Shown: piece by piece, positions 8,180-16,436 of the stretch
How the letters are laid out: every line of letters begins with the position of its first letter
How positions within the stretch are numbered: the stretch's first letter is position 1
From: Lysobacterales bacterium
Lineage (GTDB): Bacteria > Pseudomonadota > Gammaproteobacteria > Xanthomonadales > SZUA-5
NCBI GenBank assembly: GCA_022844165.1
Contig: JALHMH010000017.1
Span: 29,573 to 93,572, forward strand
Length of the DNA: 64,000 bases
Direction: 5' to 3'
Program-made: the position numbers and the translations under genes
Notes under the pieces: model-generated
Database searches by the model: none
Told to the model about the DNA's origin: nothing
The model's input: the letters and a program-made list of their open reading frames with translations, nothing else

Positions 8180-11089
8180 TCACGCGTGTTCCGCCGCCAC
8201 GCGGTCGCGCCCGGCATGTTTGGCGCGATAGAGCTGGGTGTCGGCTTCACGTATCAGTTCGCGCGGGCTGTGGCGTTTGCGTTCGGCCAGGCCAATGCTC
8301 AGGGTGAGTCGGTGCGCATCTGGTAAGCCGGGGATGCGCAACTGGCGCACGCGAATCATCAGGTCCTGTGCTGCGCTGCGAGCGTCTTCCAGATGGAGGC
8401 CAGGAAATGCCAGGGCGAATTCTTCGCCGCCGTAGCGTGAAACGATACGATGCGGTCCGGCCCACTGTTTGAGCAGGTCGGCCATCGCGACCAGCACCAG
8501 ATCGCCGACGTCGTGTCCGTATTCGTCGTTGATCCGTTTGAAGTGATCCATGTCGGCCAGCGCGATTGTCAATGCCTGATTGGATTCGTATACGTTCAGC
8601 AGCAGCTCCCAATAGCGGCGCCGATTGGGCAAGCCGGTGAGCGGGTCTTCCTGAGCCTGTTTGGCGAAGGCCTCCGACTGTTGGCGCACGGTATCCAACA
8701 ATTCGGTTTTCTCGGTATTCGCTTGGGCCAGGGCCTCATTCTGCCGGCGCAATTCGTCGGTGCGCTGGTCGACTAATGCCGCGAGCTTGCGCGTGCGCGC
8801 GCGCAGCCGGCGCGCACGCCAGCCGGGCACTGCGGCGCCCAGAGCGAGCAGTGCGCCTGCCAGCAGCGCAAAGAACCAGCCCGTTTCGTAGACTCGCGCC
8901 GGCAGCGACATATCGATCGTCGCGGCCGGTTCGGCAAAAACGCCATCGCGTTTCGCCGCAGTCATTTCGAAGCGATACTCGCCCGGCGGCAGGCTGGTAT
9001 ACGCGGCGCGCCGATCGCCGCTTTCGATCCAGTCGTCGTCGAAACCCACGAGGCGATAGCGATAACGCAGGTTCTCTGGCTGATCGAAACTCAAGCCCGC
9101 AAAGCGAAGTTCCAGCCGCTTACTACCCGCCGGGAGTTGCAGAATGTTCGACGCCGAAATGGCATTTGCATCGAGCAACACCTCCTCGATGATGGGCGTG
9201 GGCGCGACTTTCGATTGCAGGCTTTGTGTGGCTCGCGGATCGAACACGGTGACGCCACGGGCCGTAGGAATCCACAAATGGCCATCGACATCGCGCCAGC
9301 CGGCGGGCTGCGAGCCACCGTTGCATTGCGCGCTCGCCATGCCGTCGCTGCGGCCCAGCAGCCGCACCGCGATGGGTCTGGGATCGCCCATCAGTTCGTT
9401 TTGTTTGAGCTGCATGAGGCCAACATTGGAGGTTAGCCAGAAGTGCCCTTCGCCATCGTCGAAAATGCGAAAGATCACGTTGTCGTATAAACCCTGCGCT
9501 TCGCCGAAGGCAACGAACTCATCGCCGCCGAAGCGAATCAGGCCGCGGTCCGTTGCGATCCAAACGGTTCCCAATGCGTCTTCAAAGAAGTCGAAAACGT
9601 CCTCGCCGGGGAATCCGTTGCTCTGTTGCCATGTGGTTACTTCGCCGTTCTCTAAAACAGCCATACCGTTCACCGTGCCCAGGAACAGACGACCGTCGGA
9701 GGTCTCGAACAAAGACAGAACATACGACTCGGGCAATCCCGATTCCTTGTTGTGAACCAGGTCAATTTGGCCATCTCGAATACGCGATGCGCCGCCTGCC
9801 GTGCCGACCCAGATCGCACCATCGCGTGTTTCGAGCAGCGCCCGTACCTGGCCAAACGGCAGGCCGGATTGCTGCGTCCAGCGTGTCAGCTTGTTGCCTT
9901 GCAACTGCATGAGTCCCTGGTCGTAGGTGCCGACCCAGACGCTGCCGTCGCGTGCGGCCAATACGCTCATGACGCTGGTGCCCGGCGCGATGCGCGCATC
10001 AATGGTGATGCGTCCGGACACATGCTGCGCCAGACCTTCGCTGGTACCGATATAGGTTGTGCCATCGCCGCTTTGATGGATGGTTCGCACATAGTCGTCG
10101 TTGATGCCTTCGCGCCGCGTGTAGACGCGGAATGGCGATGCTTTCAGGCGATTCACGCCGGAATTGGTTGCCACCCAGATGCCATCTTCGCGATCTTGAA
10201 AAATGCGCAGCACCCGGTTGTTCGACAGACCCTGATCGGCGTCGATGCGTTCGATGCCTTTTTCATCCAGTCGCAGCACACCATTGCTTTGCGTACCCAG
10301 CCACATGCGTCCCTCGCGATCTTCGAAGATCGCCGACACCACAGCGCTGTCGTATTCATCCAGGGCCACGCGTTCAAAGCGCTTGCCCTTGGTTCGATAA
10401 AGCCCACGATTGGTGCCCACCCAAATTCGCCCGGCACGGTCCTGACCCAGCGCGAACACAATCGACTCCGGCACATCATCGATAGCATACAAGTTGTCGT
10501 CTGCGAGCCGATGCAGTCCTCGCGCAGTGCCGACCCACACCGAGCCCTCGCGATCCTCTGCCAGCGCCAATATCCATGGATGTTTCAGTTCGGCATTTTT
10601 TTCGAACGGGCGCACACGTTCGCCGTCGAAAAAAGCCAGCCCAGCATCCTGCGAACCGATCCAGAGACGACCGTTGCTGTGCCCGAGCAGTGCCAACATT
10701 CGCGGCGAAACGCGGTCGTCAGCCGCCGCGGCCCGCCACTCGCGACCATCGTAGTAGACCAGTCCGGATTGTGCCGTTACCGCAAATAGCAGGTTGTTAT
10801 GCCATGCCAAGGCACGCACACCATCATCTTTGATTGCCGGCGTGTTGCGCTTGTTGTAGGTGTAGAACGCCCGGCCGTTGAAGCGGGCGATGCCGCTCCA
10901 CGTCGACATCCAGACGTACCCCTGCGGGTCCTGCAGAAGGTCGTGAACCGTATTGTGCGGCAGGCCATCGTCGGTAAACCAGGCACGTTTGGCGTATTGG
11001 TCAGAACGTTGCGCGAGTGCAATCGACGCGTGGAGCGCGAGCAACAGCCAAAGGCAATTGATGACGATACGCGACATGCGGTAAAGCAT
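8180..11089 (-). CDS. Two-component-propeller diguanylate cyclase (Reg_prop / Y_Y_Y / GGDEF)
   Basis: A 969-residue sensor. Residues 1-25 are a signal peptide, then come about 650 residues of Reg_prop repeats (recurring 'G-x-I-W-V-G-T' units) forming a periplasmic beta propeller, a Y_Y_Y domain with the Y-R-Y-R-L-V-G-F-D-D-D-W motif, one membrane helix, a coiled-coil and a C-terminal GGDEF domain with the active-site sequence G-G-E-E-F near 887-891. It should make cyclic-di-GMP from GTP in response to a periplasmic ligand. The RxxD inhibitory site five residues before the active site reads A-G-P-H, so product inhibition is probably lost. The start was set at the ATG preceding the signal peptide; the frame is open another 42 codons upstream. 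Confidence 0.88.
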   Translation of the reverse strand: MLYRMSRIVINCLWLLLALHASIALAQRSDQYAKRAWFTDDGLPHNTVHDLLQDPQGYVWMSTWSGIARFNGRAFYTYNKRNTPAIKDDGVRALAWHNNLLFAVTAQSGLVYYDGREWRAAAADDRVSPRMLALLGHSNGRLWIGSQDAGLAFFDGERVRPFEKNAELKHPWILALAEDREGSVWVGTARGLHRLADDNLYAIDDVPESIVFALGQDRAGRIWVGTNRGLYRTKGKRFERVALDEYDSAVVSAIFEDREGRMWLGTQSNGVLRLDEKGIERIDADQGLSNNRVLRIFQDREDGIWVATNSGVNRLKASPFRVYTRREGINDDYVRTIHQSGDGTTYIGTSEGLAQHVSGRITIDARIAPGTSVMSVLAARDGSVWVGTYDQGLMQLQGNKLTRWTQQSGLPFGQVRALLETRDGAIWVGTAGGASRIRDGQIDLVHNKESGLPESYVLSLFETSDGRLFLGTVNGMAVLENGEVTTWQQSNGFPGEDVFDFFEDALGTVWIATDRGLIRFGGDEFVAFGEAQGLYDNVIFRIFDDGEGHFWLTSNVGLMQLKQNELMGDPRPIAVRLLGRSDGMASAQCNGGSQPAGWRDVDGHLWIPTARGVTVFDPRATQSLQSKVAPTPIIEEVLLDANAISASNILQLPAGSKRLELRFAGLSFDQPENLRYRYRLVGFDDDWIESGDRRAAYTSLPPGEYRFEMTAAKRDGVFAEPAATIDMSLPARVYETGWFFALLAGALLALGAAVPGWRARRLRARTRKLAALVDQRTDELRRQNEALAQANTEKTELLDTVRQQSEAFAKQAQEDPLTGLPNRRRYWELLLNVYESNQALTIALADMDHFKRINDEYGHDVGDLVLVAMADLLKQWAGPHRIVSRYGGEEFALAFPGLHLEDARSAAQDLMIRVRQLRIPGLPDAHRLTLSIGLAERKRHSPRELIREADTQLYRAKHAGRDRVAAEHA

Positions 11090-11188
11090 AATCTGATTCG
11101 GGCCATGCGCGTAACCTCGCTTTCGATCCATGCTTTGGCTAGTGTGGCGCTCTATCCGTTGGAATCCGGCAAGGCGGTCGAAAAGACG

Positions 11189-11893
11189 ATGGCGCACCTT
11201 GAACGCGAAGCGCATCCCATCCTGTCGCTACTCGGTCTTTTGGCGATCGGTATCTTGTTGACTGTCTTCGGCGGCACCGTCTGGACTGCGCCGCTGGAAA
11301 TTCTGATCGTGTTTTTTCACGAAGCGGCGCATGCGTTGATGACGCTGCTCACCGGCGGTCGCGTGCTTGAAATGGCGGTGACCATCCATCAGGGTGGGCA
11401 CGTGATATCGGCAGGCGGCAATCGATTCTTGATTTTGACTGCTGGCTATCTGGGGTCTTTGTTGATCGGCGCGGCGCTGCTCGTGGCCGGCATGCGCTCG
11501 AGGCACGACCGTCTGATTTTGCTGTGTCTGGGCGTGCTGGTGGCGCTGATCACGGCGCTGTTCGTGCGCAACATGTTCGGCTTGATCTACGGCCTGATCG
11601 CCGCGAGCCTGATGGTTGGCATCGCTCGCCTTTTGCCTGAAATTGCCAGTGATTACAGCTTGCGTTTGATTGGCGTGATGAGTTTGTTGTATGTGCCGGC
11701 CGATATCTTCAGTGATACGATCGACCGCGCGCACCTGCATTCCGATGCCCGCATGCTGGCCGAAGAGTTCGGTGGCACGACGGTAATGTGGGGTGGACTG
11801 TGGTTGCTGATTTCCCTCGTGATGATCATCCTGGCGCTGGTCGTCGGGCTCAGGCGGCGGCGTTCGCCCGTGCTTTTGCCGCCACACACTTGA
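11189..11893 (+). CDS. M50B-like membrane metalloprotease
   Basis: A 234-residue polytopic membrane protein. Near residue 45 it carries F-F-H-E-A-A-H-A, an HExxH zinc motif buried in a hydrophobic segment as in site-2-protease-like M50 enzymes; about six further hydrophobic helices follow. The pattern of early HExxH, T-G-G-R and later N-M-F-G-L-I-Y-G matches the M50B-like family. The proteolytic role and substrate are unknown. The start at 11189 leaves a 99-base region to the divergent GGDEF gene; longer in-frame starts would run into that gene. There is no obvious partner, although regulated intramembrane proteolysis of an anti-sigma factor is a common role. Confidence 0.8.
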   Translation: MAHLEREAHPILSLLGLLAIGILLTVFGGTVWTAPLEILIVFFHEAAHALMTLLTGGRVLEMAVTIHQGGHVISAGGNRFLILTAGYLGSLLIGAALLVAGMRSRHDRLILLCLGVLVALITALFVRNMFGLIYGLIAASLMVGIARLLPEIASDYSLRLIGVMSLLYVPADIFSDTIDRAHLHSDARMLAEEFGGTTVMWGGLWLLISLVMIILALVVGLRRRRSPVLLPPHT

Positions 11894-11942
11894 ACACCTG
11901 GATCAGTCTAAATCGAACTCATTGCCAACCACGGAGGTCATT

Positions 11943-12329
11943 ATGAAGCGCGTCACGGGTATCGGCGGCATCTTCTTCAAAGCGAAAGATCCGAAGTCGA
12001 TGCATGCCTGGTACAAGCGTCATCTCGGCATCGACGTCCAGGAGTGGGGCGGGGCTGCGTTCAGCTGGGTCGACTCGGAGGGCAAGCCGACGCCAGGTAC
12101 GACCATCTGGTCTGTCGGGTCAGTGCAAGGCGATCAGTTTGCGCCGAGCACTGCGCCGTTCATGATTAACTATCGAGTTGCGGATCTGAAGGCGCTGCTC
12201 GCGACACTCCGAGATGAGGGTTGCAACGTGCTGGACAAGTTCGACGATTCGGAATACGGCAAATTTGGCTGGGTCATGGATCCGGAGGGCAACAAGGTCG
12301 AGTTGTGGGAACCGCCGTCTGGGCAGTAG
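11943..12329 (+). CDS. VOC-family (glyoxalase/bleomycin-resistance fold) protein
   Basis: A 128-residue single VOC domain. It opens G-I-G-G-I-F-F-K-A-K-D-P-K-S-M-H-A-W-Y-K-R-H-L-G, the usual first beta-alpha unit, and closes V-M-D-P-E-G-N-K-V-E-L-W-E-P, with the Glu that is a metal ligand in the superfamily. The start was fixed by the GGAGG ribosome-binding site seven bases upstream. Members may be dioxygenases, isomerases or resistance proteins; substrate is not deducible. Confidence 0.88.
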   Translation: MKRVTGIGGIFFKAKDPKSMHAWYKRHLGIDVQEWGGAAFSWVDSEGKPTPGTTIWSVGSVQGDQFAPSTAPFMINYRVADLKALLATLRDEGCNVLDKFDDSEYGKFGWVMDPEGNKVELWEPPSGQ

Positions 12330-12429
12330 CTCGTCAGCGCATCGGCATCCGCTGCGGCGCAATCGGCTCTGGTTGGTTTTTGAACCCGCACGCAAAAAGC
12401 GCTGCTTGATGCGCGCGGGTCTGATGCGG

Positions 12430-12801
12430 TTAGGGCAGGCCCGCTTCAACGATGCTCTTGAATCCACCCCAGAACATGCGTTTGCCATCCATCGGCATGT
12501 CTTTGGTATCGATCATGCTCGCGATGCGCGGGTCGGCCATGACGGCTTTGTTGATTTTGTCGCGCTGCGCGCGCGATTTGTAGGTGATGAACGCAAATAT
12601 CACGACTTCGTCGTCCTGCAGTTTCACGCTGCGCGGGAACGAAGTGCGCTTCCCATATGGCGCGTCGACGGCCACGGCTTCCAGGTATTCCAGCGCACCG
12701 TATTCGCGCCAGACCTTGCTGGCCAGTTTTGCCAGCTTCTTGTACTCGTCCACTCGATCCTTCTTGACCGGCAGTACGAATCCATCGACGTATCTACTCA
12801 T
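12430..12801 (-). CDS. DUF1428 family protein (YbaA-like)
   Basis: A 123-residue protein matching the DUF1428 ferredoxin-like dimeric barrel family: Y-V-D-G-F-V-L-P-V near the start, W-R-E-Y-G-A-L-E-Y at 31-39, F-I-T-Y-K-S-R-A-Q-R-D in the centre, and D-G-K-R-M-F-W-G-G-F at the end. Function is unknown; members are often annotated as RNA-signal-recognition-particle 4.5S-like, without experimental support. A GGGAGGAGC Shine-Dalgarno sequence precedes the ATG. It is convergent with the VOC gene and monocistronic as far as seen. Confidence 0.9.
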   Translation of the reverse strand: MSRYVDGFVLPVKKDRVDEYKKLAKLASKVWREYGALEYLEAVAVDAPYGKRTSFPRSVKLQDDEVVIFAFITYKSRAQRDKINKAVMADPRIASMIDTKDMPMDGKRMFWGGFKSIVEAGLP

Positions 12802-12848
12802 GATCTACGCTCCTCCCAGGTCGAACGTGCGCATTGTGCGCACAAAGT

Positions 12849-13802
12849 TTAAACCGTTGGGAAGTTTTCGCGCGAAAACGCGACACGTTCGGCAGCATCA
12901 GTGGCCGGGACGGTAATCTCTTCCACTTTTTTCAGTCGATGCAAGAGGCCGTTGCCATTGGCGATCTGGATCGACAGGCCGGGCCGGGCATTCAACTCCA
13001 GAATGAGCGGTCCTAAGTTCTTGTCGAGCACCAGATCGACGCCCACATATCCCAGCCCGCTCATTTCGCTGGCGCGCGCAGCGATGTTCAGCAGTTCCTC
13101 CCAGCGCGGAATTTGCAGGCCGATGATCGAGTGTTCCGTATCGGGATGCTCTTTGACGGGCTCGTTCCCCCACACGCCGCGGCGTGTGAGTCCGGTGGGG
13201 ATATCGATGCCGACGCCGATCGCACCTTGATGCAGGTTGGCTTTGCCATCGGACAGGCGCGTCGGCAAACGGATCATGGCCATCACCGGATAACCGCGAA
13301 ATACGATGACCCGCACGTCCGGTACCCCTTTGTAGCTGACATGATCGAACACCGGATCGAACTGTACGCAGTACTCGACAAGCACGGCATCAGGCTGTCC
13401 ACCGAGACTAAAAAGACCCGATAGCGTGTTCGACAGATGATGTTCGAAGTCTTCCTGGTCCATCAGATGGCCGTTGCTGCGCCGATACTTCGCACCGCGA
13501 CGGCCGGTGATGACCAAAATGCCGTCGCCGCCCGAACCATGCGCCGGTTTGGCGACGAAACTCTCGCGATCCTTGATCCTGGCGTGCAACTCCTCGATTT
13601 CGTGCTCCTCGCGCACCACCGCATACAATTCGGGAACCGGGAGCCCATGCTCGATGGCCAGTTGTTTGGTCAGCACCTTGTCGTCGACGCGCGGATAGAA
13701 CTTGCGTGGGTTGTAGCGCAATACGTAATCGGCATTGCGCTGATTGATGCCCGACAGCCCGATTTCGCGCAAGCGTTTGGCGATGCGGAAGGGGTTCATC
13801 AT
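12849..13802 (-). CDS. ATP-grasp alpha-L-glutamate ligase-like protein
   Basis: A 317-residue ATP-grasp enzyme of the RimK-related 'alpha-L-glutamate ligase-like' family. Residues 28-50 contain the family motif Y-N-P-R-K-F-Y-P-R-V-D-D-K; S-F-V-A-K-P-A-H-G-S-G-G-D-G-I is the ATP-grasp Gly-rich loop; the metal-binding E-L-N-A-R-P-G-L-S-I-Q is near 275-285. ATP-grasp ligases couple ATP hydrolysis to formation of a peptide-type bond, here with an unidentified acceptor. The gene overlaps by four bases the stop of the upstream 7TM inactive transglutaminase gene, a conserved pairing, so the two products probably act together at the inner membrane. Confidence 0.88.
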   Translation of the reverse strand: MMNPFRIAKRLREIGLSGINQRNADYVLRYNPRKFYPRVDDKVLTKQLAIEHGLPVPELYAVVREEHEIEELHARIKDRESFVAKPAHGSGGDGILVITGRRGAKYRRSNGHLMDQEDFEHHLSNTLSGLFSLGGQPDAVLVEYCVQFDPVFDHVSYKGVPDVRVIVFRGYPVMAMIRLPTRLSDGKANLHQGAIGVGIDIPTGLTRRGVWGNEPVKEHPDTEHSIIGLQIPRWEELLNIAARASEMSGLGYVGVDLVLDKNLGPLILELNARPGLSIQIANGNGLLHRLKKVEEITVPATDAAERVAFSRENFPTV

Positions 13803-15394
13803 GGGTTACCGCCTGTGCCGCCGGGCGGCACCGCGCCCTTGGCCATCGCCGCCTCGCGCTCGCGCGCCAGCGCGCGGAAGCGGAACAGCTCAGTGAGGCG
13901 ATAGCCGGAGTAGCGGCCGAGCAGCAGCGTAATGCCGAGCAATACCAACAGCAGCTCCGGGAACACGAATACCAGATGCTCCAGGGGTGGATAGGTCATC
14001 GCCAGATAAGCAATGCAGGCGACGATCATCGAGCCGATGCCTTCTTTGATCGCAGTGCCGGGACCCCGCTCGTCCCAAGCGATCGACATGCGCTCGATGG
14101 TCATCGTCATAATCACCATCGGAAACAGCGCGATCGATAAGCCCACCGGAATGTCGAGCTGATGGGCCAACACGCTGACCAGGCTCATCAGCAAGATCAC
14201 CAGAATCAACACACTGGTCAGCCGCGGCACCAGCAGCAGTCGCAGTCGCTCCAGGTAAAAGCGTGCCAGCAGACCCAGCGACACCATCAGCGTAAACAGA
14301 ATCACGCCGGACAACAGCTTGGTCTCGCGGAAAGCCAGCGCGATCAGCACCGGCATGAAGGTACCGAAGGTCTTGATGCCAATCAAGTTGCGCAGAATCA
14401 ACATCACGAAGGCGCCGATCGGGACGGTCAGCAGAATGCGATACACGCTCTGCATCTCGACCGGCAAACCCATCAGCGAATACTTGACCAGATTCTCCGA
14501 GCGCACCTCGGTACGGCGCGTGGCGATGGCCACGGCATCGGCGAGGTTGCGCTGCACCGAGAATTCGATTTTTGGCCGACGATCGCTTTCCACGACCAGC
14601 AGGTCGCGCGGGCTTCGCGTCCACAAAAAGAAGTTCTCGGGCAGGCCTTCTTCTGCCGTGTCGATATTGATCGATAACCAGTTGCTGCCGTTGTGGACCT
14701 GCAAAAAAGGTTGCAAAGACTGGAAGGCTTTGGACTCGCCCAGCGACAGGCCGTGCAGCACCCGCGCCGGTATGCCACGGATGGCCAAAGCACGCGCCAT
14801 GAACTGGGCTCGGTCCTCACTGGTGTTAATACCATCGAGTAGGGCCCGCGCCTCGTCGCGCGGATCTTCGGCGATGAACTCGCGGACGAATTCGCGCGTA
14901 AATGTTGCGATATCGGCAGATTGTTCTTTGACATCTTCGAAAATGGTGTCGATCGCTGCCTGTTGCGCTTCCGTGAGCGTTGGTGGTTCGCGCAGCTTGG
15001 GCTCGCCGCTCTCGATCACGTCTGCTGTGTCGCGCACTACATTGGCGCGGTAGTACAAAACTTGACGGCCGCTCGCGCGGCGGATGACCCATTCGACCTG
15101 GCGCCCTTCTGCGCCCTTGGGTTTGGTCATTTGTTCCGAATAACCGCGGGAAATCAGGCGCTCGTCGATCACAGCGAAGCCGGGTGTTTCGCCGGCACCG
15201 CGTGCGGGCAACTGCAAGCGCACCTTGTTCGGCCCGCCGTTGCCCTGGAACTCCAGGCGAGCTTCGATCGACCAGACCTCGACCTCCTCACGCGGGCTCA
15301 ACGGAAATTGCAGCACCTGCCACTTGTACCAGGCCCAGGACAGGCCGATGGCGGAGACCACAAAGGCCAATAAATAGAGCTGGGTTTTTTTCAT
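13799..15394 (-). CDS. Inactive transglutaminase-like 7TM membrane protein (UUP1 family)
   Basis: A 531-residue inner-membrane protein. One N-terminal helix at residues 4-22 is followed by a periplasmic region of about 280 residues that includes a transglutaminase-like fold (A-R-A-L-A-I-R-G-I-P-A-R-V-L-H-G; the Cys nucleophile expected at the start of this helix is not present), then about seven membrane helices from residue 310 to 500, and a charged cytoplasmic tail. This is the Transglut_i_TM plus 7TM_transglut architecture. The family's conserved genomic partner is the ATP-grasp ligase encoded immediately downstream with a four-base overlap. In many genomes a third gene, an aspartyl-protease-like 'ATP-dependent zinc protease', is present; it is not seen here. 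Confidence 0.87.
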   Translation of the reverse strand: MKKTQLYLLAFVVSAIGLSWAWYKWQVLQFPLSPREEVEVWSIEARLEFQGNGGPNKVRLQLPARGAGETPGFAVIDERLISRGYSEQMTKPKGAEGRQVEWVIRRASGRQVLYYRANVVRDTADVIESGEPKLREPPTLTEAQQAAIDTIFEDVKEQSADIATFTREFVREFIAEDPRDEARALLDGINTSEDRAQFMARALAIRGIPARVLHGLSLGESKAFQSLQPFLQVHNGSNWLSINIDTAEEGLPENFFLWTRSPRDLLVVESDRRPKIEFSVQRNLADAVAIATRRTEVRSENLVKYSLMGLPVEMQSVYRILLTVPIGAFVMLILRNLIGIKTFGTFMPVLIALAFRETKLLSGVILFTLMVSLGLLARFYLERLRLLLVPRLTSVLILVILLMSLVSVLAHQLDIPVGLSIALFPMVIMTMTIERMSIAWDERGPGTAIKEGIGSMIVACIAYLAMTYPPLEHLVFVFPELLLVLLGITLLLGRYSGYRLTELFRFRALAREREAAMAKGAVPPGGTGGNP

Positions 15395-15497
15395 GGTCCC
15401 TCAAGCACGATGGCACAACACCGCTCCCCGCGGCGGTGGCGGGAGATTAGCAAGGTGAAGGGCTGGGATGAAGGGTTGGTGCAAATTGAGATGATGC

Positions 15498-15535
15498 GGG
15501 GCACGGGGAACGGGGCACGGGGCACGGGGCACGGG
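15498..15535. repeat. GGGGCAC heptanucleotide tandem repeat
   Basis: Five complete seven-base units plus a GGG end, all GGGGCAC except one GGGGAAC, lie 104 bases upstream of the 7TM transglutaminase gene. Six G-runs with three-base loops make this a strong candidate G-quadruplex on the plus strand. A 20-base section (15509-15528) is repeated in perfect inverse orientation at 15608-15627. Confidence 0.85.
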
Positions 15536-15607
15536 TTAGGCGGGGTTCCCTCAGCGCGTTCGCGATCACAAAACCAAGTGCAGGCAGGCCTGGCAAGACA
15601 GGAATTT

Positions 15608-15627
15608 CCCGTGCCCCGTGCCCCGTT
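15608..15627. repeat. Inverted copy of the GGGGCAC repeat
   Basis: CCCGTGCCCCGTGCCCCGTT is the exact reverse complement of 15509-15528, with 79 bases between the arms. It runs into the stop codon (15626-15628) of the pteridine reductase gene, so a transcript of this region could fold into a very long GC stem. Confidence 0.85.
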
Positions 15628-16360
15628 AGATGTTCAACCAGCGCCCGCCGTCCACCCGCAGCACCTGGCCCGTCACATAGCCAGCATCGCGCAACAAGAA
15701 ACTGACGGCTTTGGCGATGTCCTCGGGCGAGCCTTGGCGCTTGAGCGCCGTACGTTCCTCGACCATTGCCAGCGTCTCAGCCTTCTCCGGATTGGTCGAC
15801 CAAACGATATTGCCGGGCGCGATTGCATTGACCCGCACCTCGGGGCCAAGCTCTCGCGCCAATCCGTAGGTCATGGCCACCAGCGCCGCTTTGGCCATGC
15901 AGTAAGGAACGTAGCGCGGTAGCGGGCGCTCGGCGTAGATATCGACCAGATTGACGATGGCGCCACGCGCGGCTCGCAACGCTGGTGCCGCCGCCTGCGA
16001 CAGCATCAGCGGTGCCCGGGCGTTGCTGGCCATCAGATCGTCGAATGCGTCATCGTCGATGCTCCCGACCGGCGTTGGGTAAAAGCTGGAAGCATTGTTG
16101 ATCAGCGCATCGAGGCGACCGAAGCGCTCGAGCGTTGCGCCAATCAGGCGCGCTGGCACGGCACGGTCAGTCAGGTCCCCTTGCACGGCAGCCGTGCTGT
16201 TGCTGCGGCGCGTATTCAGGCGATCGGTCAGCTCGCCAATGTCCGGGCCGGCCGTTCGGTAGTGCAGCAGCAGATCGAAGCCATCCTCGAACAAGCGATC
16301 GGCAATGGCTGCGCCGATACGCTTGGCTCCGCCAGTGATCAAGGCAACAGGTCGTGACAT
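15626..16360 (-). CDS. Pteridine reductase (short-chain dehydrogenase)
   Basis: A 244-residue SDR enzyme: T-G-G-A-K-R-I-G at residues 8-15 (the NADPH-binding motif, with the Arg that marks PTR1-type pteridine reductases), N-N-A-S-S-F near 88, and Y-C-M-A-K as the catalytic Tyr-x3-Lys. Such enzymes reduce dihydropterins or dihydromonapterin with NADPH to tetrahydro cofactors. The ATG at 16360 gives the usual SDR N-terminus; a GTG four codons upstream is possible. It is divergent from a chorismatase gene of the family often named 'pteridine-dependent deoxygenase', and this pairing supports the pteridine assignment. Confidence 0.88.
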   Translation of the reverse strand: MSRPVALITGGAKRIGAAIADRLFEDGFDLLLHYRTAGPDIGELTDRLNTRRSNSTAAVQGDLTDRAVPARLIGATLERFGRLDALINNASSFYPTPVGSIDDDAFDDLMASNARAPLMLSQAAAPALRAARGAIVNLVDIYAERPLPRYVPYCMAKAALVAMTYGLARELGPEVRVNAIAPGNIVWSTNPEKAETLAMVEERTALKRQGSPEDIAKAVSFLLRDAGYVTGQVLRVDGGRWLNI

Positions 16361-16436
16361 GGGCGACAACACGAATGAGACGACATCAGCATAAACGCTA
16401 TGCTCCCGGTTCTAACGATGGAACGCGAATCGAGAA

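Noticed and set aside
9752..10789. 345-codon open frame opposite the propeller GGDEF gene
   Set aside because: High-GC shadow; composition is Arg/His/Ala rich with no family motifs, while the minus strand encodes a clear multidomain protein.
15498..15535. CRISPR-like array
   Set aside because: Units are seven bases with no spacers; it is a simple tandem repeat.
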